Assembly (NCBI RefSeq): GCF_019038415.1
Contig: NZ_JAFKRG010000048.1
Span: forward strand, 62,001-126,000
Reading direction: 5' to 3'
From: Synechococcus sp. CCY 9618
GTDB taxonomy: Bacteria > Cyanobacteriota > Cyanobacteriia > PCC-6307 > Cyanobiaceae
Length of the DNA: 64,000 nucleotides
The translations under genes were made by a program, and so were the position numbers. This document shows positions 1 to 7,983 of the stretch, one piece after another (within the stretch, counting starts at the first letter, position 1; every line of letters starts with the position of its first letter). Under the pieces are notes generated by a model that did not search any database, was not told the origin of the DNA, and saw only the letters and a program-made list of their open reading frames with translations.

Positions 1-1
1 C

Positions 2-394
2 CCGGCCGACAAGGTGATGCAGGTGGCCAACGACTACGAGAAGGAGGTGTTCAACGGTGATGTGGGCACCGTGGAAACGATCGATGCCGATGCCAGTGAA
101 CTGACGGTGCGTTTTGACGGCCGGGAAGTGACCTACGGCTGGGGGGAACTCGACAACCTGGTGCCCGCCTACGCCTGCACGATCCACAAGAGTCAGGGCA
201 GTGAATATCCAGCCGTGGTGATCCCCCTGCTCACCCAGCACTACGCGATGCTGCAGCGCAATCTGGTGTACACCGGCATCACCAGAGGCAAGCAGCTGGT
301 GGTGCTGGTGGGCCAGAAGAAGGCCTTGGCGATGGCCATCAAAAACCACCTGGGCCGCCGGCGCTACACCAAGCTGGGGGAGTGGCTCCGCTGA
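2..394 (+). CDS. RecD-like SF1 helicase, C-terminal end (partial)
   Basis: The reading frame is open from the first bases of the window, so this is the 3' end of a longer gene. The 130 or so visible residues carry the late motifs of superfamily 1B helicases of the RecD/RecD2 type: a small barrel-like stretch (GDVGTVETID), the motif TIHKSQGSEYPAVV, and the final RNLVYTGITRGK motif that contacts nucleotide and DNA. The family unwinds DNA 5' to 3' with ATP in repair. Only family level can be given because the Walker A half lies outside the window. The gene converges on the metallothionein gene. Confidence 0.85.
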   Translation, partial: PADKVMQVANDYEKEVFNGDVGTVETIDADASELTVRFDGREVTYGWGELDNLVPAYACTIHKSQGSEYPAVVIPLLTQHYAMLQRNLVYTGITRGKQLVVLVGQKKALAMAIKNHLGRRRYTKLGEWLR

Positions 395-409
395 GCGGCA
401 GCTCCAGGG

Positions 410-440
410 GAATCGGACCCGCAGAGGGCGGAACCGATTC
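410..440. terminator. Inverted repeat between convergent genes, probable bidirectional terminator
   Basis: GAATCGG at 410-416 is complementary to CCGATTC at 434-440, with further CCGC/GCGG pairing inside. It lies between the stop of the helicase gene (394) and the stop of the metallothionein gene (439), where a shared terminator would be expected. There is no strong U tract, so the call rests on the stem and its position. Confidence 0.45.
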
Positions 441-621
441 AGCCATGGCATTCACAGCCACAGCCGGCGTGGCAGGGCTCACCGTTGGGGTGCCCTTTGG
501 CGCAGACCTCGCTGCAGAACAGCAGGGCGCCGTTGCGGAACGGGCTGTCCTCTTGCACCGTGCAGTGGCAGCCGGGGCAGGCGCACTGCAGCGTGGCTGG
601 TTTTTCCAGAGTCGTGGTCAT
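439..621 (-). CDS. Bacterial metallothionein (SmtA/BmtA family)
   Basis: A 60-residue protein with ten cysteines (residues 13, 15, 18, 20, 36, 40, 50, 54, 56, 58) plus histidines. The N-terminal CACPGCHC cluster, the central FCSEVCAKGH segment and the C-terminal GCGCECHG cluster match cyanobacterial SmtA, which binds Zn and other soft metals as a cluster with a zinc-finger-like fold. The start is the ATG at 619-621, preceded by AAGGAGA; a longer frame upstream lacks family similarity. In Synechococcus elongatus smtA is repressed by SmtB, but no smtB gene and no clear SmtB operator are visible here, so regulation is unknown. Confidence 0.92.
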   Translation of the reverse strand: MTTTLEKPATLQCACPGCHCTVQEDSPFRNGALLFCSEVCAKGHPNGEPCHAGCGCECHG

Positions 622-1021
622 GGCCTCTCCTTGCTCATGGCTGTTGGAACCATTCTGGTGCAGCCATCGATCGGGAGGATCGGCTGGCCGTACTGACGAG
701 GTACCTTGGCGGATCGAGTAATGGATCAGTGGCCACGACCAGGGCAGCGCGAGCCCAGACCCTGCAACCGACCCAAGGGCGCCCGACACGGGGCGCCCTT
801 CTCATTGGGGACCAGTGGAAGAAACAGCTGTTGGAGGGTGCCCCCCGAGGACGCTTCTGCCTGGCCTTTACCCCTTTGCATGAAGCCTTCCATCCGTTGC
901 CTGCGCCTGCCATGGCTTCCTTCGGCATGACGGCCTCGGGGGGCCGTTCCCAGGGAAGCCCACACCAAGTGATTTGCGGCTGGCGTCACCCCTGCCCATG
1001 CCGCTTCAGCAGGACCCCCCT
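622..1021. other. Intergenic stretch between metallothionein gene and IS element
   Basis: About 400 bases with no credible coding region; the open frames on both strands show no recognisable domain. It contains the perfect inverted repeat at 775-800 and should include the metallothionein promoter. Nothing else stands out. Confidence 0.5.
775..800. terminator. Perfect 10-bp inverted repeat, terminator-like
   Basis: AAGGGCGCCC at 775-784 and GGGCGCCCTT at 791-800 form a perfect 10-bp stem with a 6-base loop. On the plus strand it is followed by TTCTCATT, a weak T-rich tail. No plus-strand gene ends just before it, so it may be left from a lost gene, insulate the metallothionein promoter, or be a protein-binding site. 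Confidence 0.4.
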
Positions 1022-1043
1022 CTGCCAGGAAAGTTGACGCCTC
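1022..1043 (+). repeat. Left terminal inverted repeat of the IS
   Basis: 22 bases beginning CTGCCAGGAAAG that match the complement of 2713-2734 at 20 positions. They mark the left boundary of the element. Confidence 0.85.
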
Positions 1044-1090
1044 TCCATCCCGACCATTTCAACCACCAGGGGGCCTGATGGAACCGATCG

Positions 1091-1549
1091 ATGCGTCCTT
1101 ACAGCGAAGCCGTCAAGGCTGATGTGCGCCGGCGGATGAGCCCGCCCCACCGCCAGAGCGTGGCGGCGATCGCCCAGGAGCTGGGCATCCACGTGATCAC
1201 GCTCTACAAGTGGCGGAAGGCCTGGCGGCTGCAGGGGGAGGTGGTGCCGGCCACCCAGAAGGACCCGGAAGGATGGAGCCCTGCCGACAAGTTCACGGTG
1301 GTGCTGGAGACCGCCGGGCTGAACGCGACTGAACTGGGTGGATACTGCCGCGAGCGGGGGCTGTTCCCCGAGCAGGTGGGCCGCTGGCGCCAGGCAGCCC
1401 AGGATGCCAATGCCCAGCCGCTGCTGACGATGGCCGATCAGAAGGACCTCCAGAAGCGGCACCAGGCGGACCAGCGTGAGATCAAACGGCTCCAGCAGGA
1501 GCTGCGCCGCAAGGACAAGGCCCTGGCGGAGGCGGCGGCACTGCTGTAG
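1091..1549 (+). pseudogene. IS3-family transposase OrfA, interrupted by an in-frame stop
   Basis: 152 residues before a TAG at 1547-1549. There are two helix-turn-helix units (about residues 17-40, VAAIAQELGIHVITLYKWRK, and about 65-100) and a C-terminal coiled coil (EIKRLQQELRRKDKAL). In the same frame after the stop, the conserved OrfA tail reappears at 1577-1621 (SKKIQAYWGEDGG, then TGA), which then abuts orfB. The roughly 30 bases between, including the TAG, contain a small hairpin (GCTTC, TGC, GAAGC) and look like an insertion into a formerly intact gene. Whether the shortened protein works is unknown. Confidence 0.8.
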
Positions 1550-1617
1550 CCGCAGGCTTCTGCGAAGCAGCACGCCTCAAAAAAGATCCAGGCCTACTGG
1601 GGCGAGGACGGGGGGGA

Positions 1618-2703
1618 TTGACCGCGGCGGCCGATCGCCGCAAGGCCTTGGAGATCCTCGATGCCGCCGTGGCCGACGGGGCACGGGCCCGAGAGGTGGC
1701 CGCCTTGCTGGGCGTGGGGCTCACCACGCTGCAGCGCTGGCGGCGGCAGTTCGCAGGTGTAGGGGACGGCCTAGATGGCCGTAAAGGCAGCCATCGCCTG
1801 GTGTCTCATCGCCTGAGTGAGGAGGAACGCCAGCGGATTCTGCTCACCTGCAACCAGAGCGAGTTCGCGGCGTTGCCACCGGGTCAGATCGTGCCGATCC
1901 TTGCCGATCGGGGCCTGTATATCGGTTCTGAGCTCAGCTTCTACCGCGTGCTCCATGACCATGGCCAGGCCCATCGCCGTGGCCGTGCCCGGCCGCCCCA
2001 GGCCCCCCGCCCCGTGTCGCGGCTGGAGGCCAGAGGGCCCAATCAGGTCTGGAGCTGGGACATCACCTACCTGCCCACCAGCGTCCGTGGGGTGTGGCTG
2101 TATCTCTATCTGGTGCTCGACATCTGGAGCCGCAAGGTGGTGGCCTGGGATGTCGCCGAGCGGGAGGAGGCCCAGATCGCCGCTGATCTCGTCAGCAGGG
2201 CCTGCCTGCGGGAACGGATCAGCAAAAGCCGGCCCCAGCCTCTGATCCTCCATGCCGACAACGGCAACGCCATGAGGGCTGCCACGCTGGAGAGCCGGCT
2301 GGAGGAGCTGGGGGTGCTCAGATCCTTCTCCAGACCGAGGGGCAGTAACGACAACCCCTACTCGGAGTCGCTGTTCCGCACCGTGAAATACCGGCCGGAC
2401 TACCCCCGCAGGCCATTCCGCAGCGTGGAAGAGGCCTGTGACTGGGCGTGTGCATTCGTGAGCTGGTACAACGATCAGCACCGCCACAGCGGCATCCGGT
2501 TCGTGACACCATCTCAGCGGCACAGCGGAGCAGCCGTTGAGATCAGCCGCCACCGTGCCCGGGTCTACGAGCAGGCCCGTCAGCATCATCCGCGCCGATG
2601 GAGTCGAACCACCCGCTGTTGGCGTCAGCCGGAGGTGGTCTGGATCAATCCTCCTCCTCCAGAAAACGGCATCACTCCGATTAAGTTGGTGATGGCCGCC
2701 TGA
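1618..2703 (+). CDS. IS3-family transposase OrfB (DDE integrase core)
   Basis: 361 residues from a TTG that overlaps the stop of the ancestral orfA tail. It has an N-terminal helix-turn-helix (about residues 24-44, EVAALLGVGLTTLQRWRR), then the rve integrase domain with acidic residues at D148 (WSWDITYLP), D214 (LHADNG) and E250 (NPYSE), giving DD35E spacing. It catalyses strand transfer of the element together with OrfA. The frame is also open upstream to 1480, so an OrfA-OrfB fusion by -1 frameshifting is possible in principle, but no A-rich slippery site is visible in the overlap. The protein looks complete. Confidence 0.9.
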   Translation: MTAAADRRKALEILDAAVADGARAREVAALLGVGLTTLQRWRRQFAGVGDGLDGRKGSHRLVSHRLSEEERQRILLTCNQSEFAALPPGQIVPILADRGLYIGSELSFYRVLHDHGQAHRRGRARPPQAPRPVSRLEARGPNQVWSWDITYLPTSVRGVWLYLYLVLDIWSRKVVAWDVAEREEAQIAADLVSRACLRERISKSRPQPLILHADNGNAMRAATLESRLEELGVLRSFSRPRGSNDNPYSESLFRTVKYRPDYPRRPFRSVEEACDWACAFVSWYNDQHRHSGIRFVTPSQRHSGAAVEISRHRARVYEQARQHHPRRWSRTTRCWRQPEVVWINPPPPENGITPIKLVMAA

Positions 2704-2712
2704 TCAGCGGCA

Positions 2713-2734
2713 GGGGCGTCATCTTTCCTGGCAG
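2713..2734 (-). repeat. Right terminal inverted repeat of the IS
   Basis: Reads CTTTCCTGGCAG at its outer edge, the complement of the left end. It lies 9 bases after the orfB stop and marks the right boundary of the element. Confidence 0.85.
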
Positions 2735-2764
2735 CTACCGCAGTGGGAATCCCAGTCGCGTTGT

Positions 2765-3064
2765 TCATACATGTCCTGTGGCGCAGGTTGTAACTGTGTT
2801 CGGCGGGGGCTCCGGAACCGTTTCACGTTGGTCGAATCCCTGGAAAATCAACGGCTCTTCCGTGTTACTGACTTCTGCGTTGGCGGGAGGTGTACTGACT
2901 TCGGACTGGTTACTCAAAATCCTTTGCTGCCTTTGTTCCCACTCTGCATGTTCTTTGGCTTCTCTGTCTTGAGCGTTGCAACCTTCAAGACTGTGGGCTT
3001 CATCAAGCGTGGGGCCTGCAAGGCCTAGCAACAGTGCCAAGGCGATGACACGTAGGGAGCTCAT
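2765..3064 (-). CDS. Small secreted hypothetical protein
   Basis: 99 residues from the ATG at 3062-3064, which is preceded by a good GAGGAA site. The N-terminus (MSSLRVIALALLLGLAG) is a signal peptide; the rest is polar, Gln/Glu-rich and low-complexity, with a proline-rich C-terminus and two cysteines. No domain is recognised. It ends 30 bases from the right end of the IS, so its 3' part or terminator could have been affected by the insertion. Confidence 0.5.
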   Translation of the reverse strand: MSSLRVIALALLLGLAGPTLDEAHSLEGCNAQDREAKEHAEWEQRQQRILSNQSEVSTPPANAEVSNTEEPLIFQGFDQRETVPEPPPNTVTTCATGHV

Positions 3065-3647
3065 GAAAATTCCTCGAATTGGGGCGGGGTGATCACGAAT
3101 GGACGAAAAGCTGATGGACTGATTGACGTGTTGGCAATCAGGGCTGGCATATCTCAGGACATAAAACGTCAACTCAATGCTTGTGGGCTGAACTGCTCGA
3201 CTATTCTTTGATTCTTCTTTGATTCTTCTTTGATTCTTCGTCCTCTTCTCTCACCTGACGAGCCCAGTTCTCTGGTCAATCTAGAGGTTGGCCAATCTTG
3301 AGGTTGGAGTCACAACAGCAGATAACTCTTTAATCATCATCTTGTTCCGGCCCAGGCGCCGTCGCGTGTGCATCGTTTTCACATAATGGAACATGGGCAG
3401 ATTGGGAGTTGTTCCTCTCTGCCTCGGAGCACCCCCAGGAGAACGCTGCCGAGCGGTGTTCCGCCAGGATGCGATGGGTGGCCGGGGGAGGAGTCTTCCG
3501 GCGTATCCCCAGGTCAGTCCCGTCACCGTGGCGACCACGGGGGTGTCGGAGAACCGATCATGTTCCGCTCCCGTGAAGAACACGTCGCCGATGGCAAGGC
3601 GCGCCGAGCCACGCTGCCACGCGATGCCCATGGCGTGTGGGCGGCCC
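3065..3647. other. Low-GC intergenic stretch, no secure gene
   Basis: This holds the likely promoter region of the small secreted protein, the 11-bp tandem repeat at 3207-3239 and, on the minus strand, an open frame of about 117 codons (ATG at 3631, stop at 3281). The first 50 residues of that frame look protein-like (LAIGDVFFTGAEHD) but match no family I know. Its position directly after the cofG remnant suggests another gene fragment. Confidence 0.4.
3207..3239 (+). repeat. Three tandem copies of an 11-bp unit
   Basis: TTTGATTCTTC is repeated exactly at 3207-3217, 3218-3228 and 3229-3239, with a partial copy just upstream. It lies in AT-rich non-coding DNA. Copy number is likely to vary between strains by slippage. 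Confidence 0.85.
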
Positions 3648-3881
3648 CTAACCACCGGCAGCCAGGCCCTGAGCCATGGCCTCGGCGCGATGGCGCAGCG
3701 GGCTGGGCAGCCAGGGGATCCAGGCCGGGTGAACGCACAGGCGGGGGCGGAGCTCCCAGCCAGCTCCCGCCAGGAGCGACGCCAGAGCGTCGGGCCTGGG
3801 CTGGGGGTAGGCGGGATTGATCACATCCTCGCTATCGAGGCCGCCCAGGTCATCGATCCCGGCCTCGATCGCCTCCGGCAG
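3648..3881 (-). pseudogene. cofG: 3' fragment of cofG (FO synthase subunit 1)
   Basis: Reading the minus strand from 3881 gives about 77 residues to a TAG at 3648: LPEAIEAGIDDLGG, then LDSEDVINPAYPQPRPDAL, then a helical tail. This matches the C-terminal end of CofG, the radical SAM enzyme that helps make the deazaflavin FO (photolyase and F420 chromophore), including the GIDDLGG and NP.YPQP motifs. The catalytic N-terminal part with the CxxxCxxC cluster is absent. The fragment is joined, in another frame, to the truncated nuclease gene, as if a deletion fused two unrelated genes. Confidence 0.75.
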
Positions 3882-4200
3882 CCGTGCGGCCGTAGTGATC
3901 CAACGTCTGGGGCCTGAGGGTCACGCTTGAGCCCAGCCGCAACCGGCTCTGCAGATAGCGGCGGGCGTTGGCGCCATCGGGAGCCTGGGCCATCTCAGGG
4001 GCATCGATGCAGGCCAGCCGCACCGTCATCCGTTGCTGACCTTGAAGCACGCGGATCGTATCGCCATCGCCGATGGCGAGCACGTTGGCGCGCCCATCCG
4101 CCGACTGGCCAGGCCCCAGAAGCGAGCAGCCCAGGAGGAGGACTGCCGCCAACCCAGTTGCGAGGCCAAGGGTCCGGCCAAGGCGGAGGGATATCGGCAA
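3850..4200 (-). pseudogene. Truncated staphylococcal-nuclease-like lipoprotein gene
   Basis: From a TTG at 4200 the frame gives a lipoprotein-type signal (LAAVLLLGC), then an SNase fold start: GDGDTIRV (Ca/active-site Asp region), VRLACIDAPEMAQ (catalytic Arg strand) and LDHYGRT. Homology stops at about 3883, where the usual second half of the OB-fold nuclease domain is missing and the cofG fragment begins. Family members run about 60 residues longer. The product would be an exported but incomplete nuclease. Confidence 0.75.
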
Positions 4201-4239
4201 GGGGGGGGGACGTCATCGGCGCTCGTCAGATGCTCGTGC

Positions 4240-5076
4240 TCAAACCCTTTGGGCCATCTGATACGCCGAGGTGTAAGTCAGCGGCACAGTGTCTCCGTGG
4301 ATCTGCTGCAGGGCTCGCCTTAAGTCAGATGTCAGGGCTGCCTGCACATCCGGATCGAGGGCCAGAAAGGGCGAGTAGGTGGTCTGCAGGGTGAGGTAGT
4401 CATCGATCAAGAGGCTTCCCTCCACCAAAACCTGACCCCGATGGACAGCCTGAAACAGCGGGGAGTCCTTAAGCGGCTGCCCCAGGATTTCAAGAATCCC
4501 CGCCACCGTTCCGGCATCTTCATAGGGACGATCCAGCCGAGGGGCATGGCGACGAAGGATCGTCCGCAAGGCCTCATGGGTCTCGATCGGCGGCTGCAAC
4601 TCCTTATTCCAGAGCAGAATCAACCAGTCGTTCGGCTTGAGGGCTCGCGCCGACTTCGGGTAGCCGATCTCCGGCGGGATCCAATGAAAGGAGCTGGCCG
4701 CCACCACCGCATCGAAGCACCCCGGCTGAATGTCCCACTCCTCCAAGGAGGTGGTCAGCAGCTCAACCTTCTCGAACGCTTCACAGGCCTTCTGAGCCAG
4801 CCGGCAGAACTCCGGGTTGGGCTCGATGGCCAAGATCCTGCACCCCAGCTCCGCGAAGGCCACCGTGGCCGTACCCGGCCCACAGCCCACCTCCAACAAC
4901 GTGGAGGCAGCCGTCAGTCCGGCCTGAGCCACCACCGCCTCCACCAGTTGCTGCGGGTAGTGGGGCCGGGTGGCTGCATAGGCCTCTGCTGAAGGCGAAT
5001 ACCAGTGGCTGCGCTGCTCCACGCTTCTGGCTGCATAAGAGGCAACGGCCTCCTTGATCTCGGCCACTGGATCCAT
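4240..5076 (-). CDS. Class I SAM-dependent methyltransferase
   Basis: 278 residues with a Rossmann-fold methyltransferase domain. Motif I is LLEVGCGPGTATVAF (about residues 60-74), an acidic residue ends strand 2 (LAIEPN), and the motif near FDAVVAASSFHWI (about 118-130) resembles the trans-aconitate/UbiE-like group. The C-terminal half is helical and probably forms the substrate cap. The substrate cannot be told from the sequence. It stands alone between the nuclease remnant and a conserved hypothetical gene, and appears intact. Confidence 0.85.
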   Translation of the reverse strand: MDPVAEIKEAVASYAARSVEQRSHWYSPSAEAYAATRPHYPQQLVEAVVAQAGLTAASTLLEVGCGPGTATVAFAELGCRILAIEPNPEFCRLAQKACEAFEKVELLTTSLEEWDIQPGCFDAVVAASSFHWIPPEIGYPKSARALKPNDWLILLWNKELQPPIETHEALRTILRRHAPRLDRPYEDAGTVAGILEILGQPLKDSPLFQAVHRGQVLVEGSLLIDDYLTLQTTYSPFLALDPDVQAALTSDLRRALQQIHGDTVPLTYTSAYQMAQRV

Positions 5077-5158
5077 AGAGCCTCAGGGGTGACGCCAGAC
5101 AACCCCAGCCTCTCGCGGGAGTCCGTCATCGTGGCGGGATGACGAAATCAGAGAAGTC

Positions 5159-5551
5159 TCAAGGGGGGGATGAGTGCAATCCCTCCAGCGCTATGCGCAG
5201 CTCACCGATGAACTCCTCATCCACCTCGGTGGCGGTGAGATCCTCGCCCACCAGGTCCTGGATCAGGGGGTAGGAGCGCACCCCGAACCATTTGCGGAAC
5301 ATCGGGTAGGTGCGCTCCGCCGGCCAGGTACCGGTGTCGCGATGCCAGTAGTCGAGCTCGGCCTCGAAAATCGCCTCGTAGACCTCGTCGAGGATTTCTT
5401 CGGCCTCCTTTTGCGTGTCGTAGTCGGGGATCAGATACAGGCAGGGCTCACTTGCGTCGGCCGCATCGACATCCAGATCCAGTTGCTTGGCCCAGTCAAG
5501 TAGTTTCTCGCTGGGGTAGAGCCCCACCGCGCAGCGGTTCACCACGGCCAT
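5159..5551 (-). CDS. Conserved hypothetical protein
   Basis: 130 residues, acidic and rich in Trp and aromatic residues (ELDYWHRDTGTWP, MFRKWFGVRSYPLIQDL). It reads as a compact soluble alpha/beta domain with no signal peptide. Similar small proteins of unknown function are, to my memory, widespread in bacteria. No catalytic motif is evident and neighbours give no hint of role. The ATG at 5549-5551 fits a normal N-terminus (MAVVNRCAVGLYPSEKL). Confidence 0.7.
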   Translation of the reverse strand: MAVVNRCAVGLYPSEKLLDWAKQLDLDVDAADASEPCLYLIPDYDTQKEAEEILDEVYEAIFEAELDYWHRDTGTWPAERTYPMFRKWFGVRSYPLIQDLVGEDLTATEVDEEFIGELRIALEGLHSSPP

Positions 5552-5977
5552 GGCCCACCAGGCGGCATTGCCAAAACGCTACGCATGGCCAACGGAGCGG
5601 GCATGGTGCTGCCGGGGAAGCCAGACACCGTCCTGGAGAAGAGCCAGAGGCCTGCATCCCAGCCCAGCTGCAGGAAGGCTGAACGGGTCCCCATTGGGGA
5701 CGGGTTCGACCCCTGACAAGGGACCGGATGTCCGGCTGGTGATGGCAGAGCTGCTGGATGTCCTGGACCGCAGTAGCACCGATGGGGTCATCTGACCAAC
5801 CATTGCGGTTCGACGCGACACCACCCCTCTTTCTGAAGCTTCTTCCACTTCTCAACTGCTTGGTTCAGATGGGGATGCTGCGTAGCCCATCAGGGAGTGG
5901 GCGTTGCTCCAGCCTGACAAGGCTTCTGTCCAACCTCTGTCCAACCGGGAGTGGAAGCCAATCCCTGAAAACCCAAT
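5552..5977. other. Intergenic stretch before tRNA-Pro
   Basis: About 425 bases with only overlapping short frames and no recognisable protein. A short hairpin (GTCCCC at 5687-5692, GGGGAC at 5696-5701) is the only structure noticed. The sequence downstream of a tRNA gene is a common landing site for integrated elements, so this may be island debris. Confidence 0.4.
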
Positions 5978-6050
5978 CGGGGCGACAGGATTCGAACCTG
6001 CGACCTAGTGCTCCCAAAGCACCCGCGCTACCAAGCTGCGCCACGCCCCG
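5978..6050 (-). tRNA. tRNA-Pro (anticodon TGG)
   Basis: The complement of this stretch folds as a 73-base tRNA. The acceptor stem pairs CGGGGCG with CGCCCCG, the D arm is GCGC AGCTTGGTA GCGC, the anticodon loop is TTTGGGA (TGG at positions 34-36) and the T arm contains GGTTCGAATCC. CCA is not encoded. It reads proline codons CCA and probably others by wobble. A recombinase-like remnant lies 230 bases upstream. Confidence 0.96.
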
Positions 6051-6284
6051 TCGGGCACACCTTAGGCCACTGGAGGCTGACGAGCATTGCGGTGACAGCC
6101 AGCCAGGACCTGTGAGGCGTCTTGGAATGGTGTTGGCGAGGATGCTGGCTTGGTCCAGCCAGCTTCCATCTGCACCATGATGGCGCCTTTCTGCTCTCAC
6201 ACAGCTCTCATGCCGGGAGGTGCTCAGGCGCCAGCCATGGGCAACCCCCGCTTCCCCCGTGTCCGTCCCGATGTGGGTGCGGGG

Positions 6285-6575
6285 ATGAGGAGCGGTCTGC
6301 TCAGCAGCGTTGGTCGTGCTTGGTCAGTCTCGCCGATGCGAGGCAAAGCCAGGCTGTTCGCCCGCTTCAACGATGGAAGCCGAAAGAGTGTTGTCCTCCC
6401 CATTCCCTGGGTTCAGGTGTCCACAGTTGACATCCTGAACACCACTGTGGCCAGGCTTGCGGCAACAGGCTTGAGCGTTGAAGATGCAAGAGAACGTGTC
6501 CTCGGTGGCAGGCCCTTACACTCGCTGCCACGCTGGCTGGTGCAGGGCAGCTTCCGAGTTGATTCTTACCTGTAA
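6285..6575 (+). pseudogene. Possible N-terminal remnant of a tyrosine recombinase
   Basis: About 96 codons. The part from the ATG at 6336 (KARLFARFNDGSRKSVVLPI, then a helical stretch, then GLSVEDARERV) resembles the arm-binding N-terminal domain of cyanobacterial phage-type integrases. The catalytic domain with its Arg-His-Arg-Tyr residues is missing, and the following bases in other frames (6478-6708) show nothing convincing. Its place next to a tRNA gene is where an island integrase would sit. The similarity is from memory and weak. Confidence 0.35.
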
Positions 6576-6841
6576 GAAATATGGTGAATATACGGCATAT
6601 AGGACTGACCTGATTAAGTCAGGGACCTGGCAAAAGGACGATGTGCCGTCTTCCGTTCGTTTGGCTGATCTTACCCGGATCAGTGCCAAACGCCCGAATA
6701 CGGTTTAGCATCGATCGTCTGAGGCCGGAGTACCTTCGTCGCTCGGGTTAAGACATCAACTCAAATATCTAATTCTGGAGCAGCCCACATCGCCACAAAG
6801 TTGACATGGAATAAACTGAACCTACGCAGGAGCAATCGAGG
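6576..6841. other. AT-richer intergenic stretch
   Basis: No gene is supported. Short frames here may belong to the decayed recombinase or be chance. Base composition is clearly lower in GC than the core of the window. Confidence 0.4.
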
Positions 6842-7870
6842 CTAGGGAGTAAGTTGTTGACAAACTTTAGGGATTCTTCTTCGTGAAGACTCTGAGCCAA
6901 GGGACGCTGACTTCCTCGTATCCTCACAGGCACCCTTCCGATCGCCAGATTCTGCTCTCACCAAACCACGTTTACTCCAGATAGCCGCGTCATTTGGATT
7001 AATCCCTAGCGCCTTAGTGTAATCAACAATCGCTCCCTGCCTATCTCCTAGACTATTCTTGGCAATGCCACGATTGTAGTAAGCCATCCAATCGCGTGGG
7101 TTGACTCCAAGCGCTTTGGTAAAGTCAGCAATTGCTCCTTGCTTGTCAGCTAACTTAAATCTTACGACGCCCCGGTTGACATAAGAAGGAGACGAGCTCG
7201 GATTGATCGCCAGCGCTTTGGTGTAGTCAGCAATTGCTCCTTGATTGTCACCTAAACCTTCCTTGGCAATGGCTCGATTTTGGTAAGCTCTCCAATAGCG
7301 TGGATTGATTGCAAGCGCTTTAGTGTAATCAACTATCGCTCCTTGTTTGTCACCTAAACCAGACTTTGAACGGGCTCTGTTGTTGTAGGCAATAGCCGAG
7401 CGTGGATTGATCTCAAGCGCTTTGGCGGAGTCAGAAAGTGCACCTCGCATATCGCCTAATTCAGCTTTTACCGCCCCTCGATTAATGTATGCATTGGAAG
7501 AGCGCGGATTGATTGCCAGCGCTTTGTTAAAGTCAGATATTGCTCCTTGCTTGTCACCTAAATCAGCCTTCGCAGTGCCTCGGTGGACGTAGGCATCAGT
7601 CAAGCGTGGATTGATTGCTAGCGCTTTATTGTAGTCAGCAATCGCTTCCCGCTTGTCGCCTGATTTATCCTTTGCAAGGCCTCGCTGAAGATAAGACTCA
7701 GCATCGTTGGGAACATTTGCCTCTGCCACATTGAATAATCTTGCGTCAACGGCTTGGGCTGGTGCCTGCACATTGATCAAGGCCGCGAAGGAAATTAATA
7801 CGGCATACGCTATAGGCCGACCAGCAGGCAGCAGGAACGCGGCAACCAGAGCTGGCGGACGGATAGGCAT
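6842..7870 (-). CDS. Exported TPR-repeat protein
   Basis: 342 residues. The N-terminus has a hydrophobic signal or anchor segment (about 8-40, ending APAQA). Eight tetratricopeptide repeats follow at exact 34-residue steps, beginning near residues 57, 91, 125, 159, 193, 227, 261 and 295, each of the form AY.NRG.AK..LGD.QGAI.DY.KAL.INPR. TPR arrays bind peptides or other proteins. The near-identical repeats and lower GC suggest recent repeat expansion or transfer. The binding partner is unknown; location is probably periplasmic or thylakoid lumenal. Confidence 0.85.
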   Translation of the reverse strand: MPIRPPALVAAFLLPAGRPIAYAVLISFAALINVQAPAQAVDARLFNVAEANVPNDAESYLQRGLAKDKSGDKREAIADYNKALAINPRLTDAYVHRGTAKADLGDKQGAISDFNKALAINPRSSNAYINRGAVKAELGDMRGALSDSAKALEINPRSAIAYNNRARSKSGLGDKQGAIVDYTKALAINPRYWRAYQNRAIAKEGLGDNQGAIADYTKALAINPSSSPSYVNRGVVRFKLADKQGAIADFTKALGVNPRDWMAYYNRGIAKNSLGDRQGAIVDYTKALGINPNDAAIWSKRGLVRAESGDRKGACEDTRKSASLGSESSRRRIPKVCQQLTP

Positions 7871-7983
7871 GTGTCTTGGAGAAACTCTCTCTGATCTTAC
7901 ATGGAGCGCCTCAGGGTGCTTCCTTGCTTATTTGTTGCCGGTAGGTCTACAGCAGTGGCCTCAGTCGTCGTGGATCTCCGAAG

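Larger units (their letters stand above)
1022..2734 (+). mobile_element. IS3-family insertion sequence with both terminal inverted repeats
   Basis: The ends are CTGCCAGGAAAG followed by TTGACGCCTC at 1022-1043 and its complement at 2713-2734; 20 of 22 positions match. Between them lie a helix-turn-helix orfA and a DDE integrase-type orfB, the usual IS3 arrangement. No clear short target duplication is seen next to the repeats. orfA has an internal stop, so this copy may be inactive. A related decayed left end lies at 7984-8038. Confidence 0.88.

Noticed and set aside
5687-5701. Short hairpin GTCCCC/GGGGAC as a terminator
   Set aside because: Only 6 bp, tight 3-base loop, no T-run and no gene ending just upstream.
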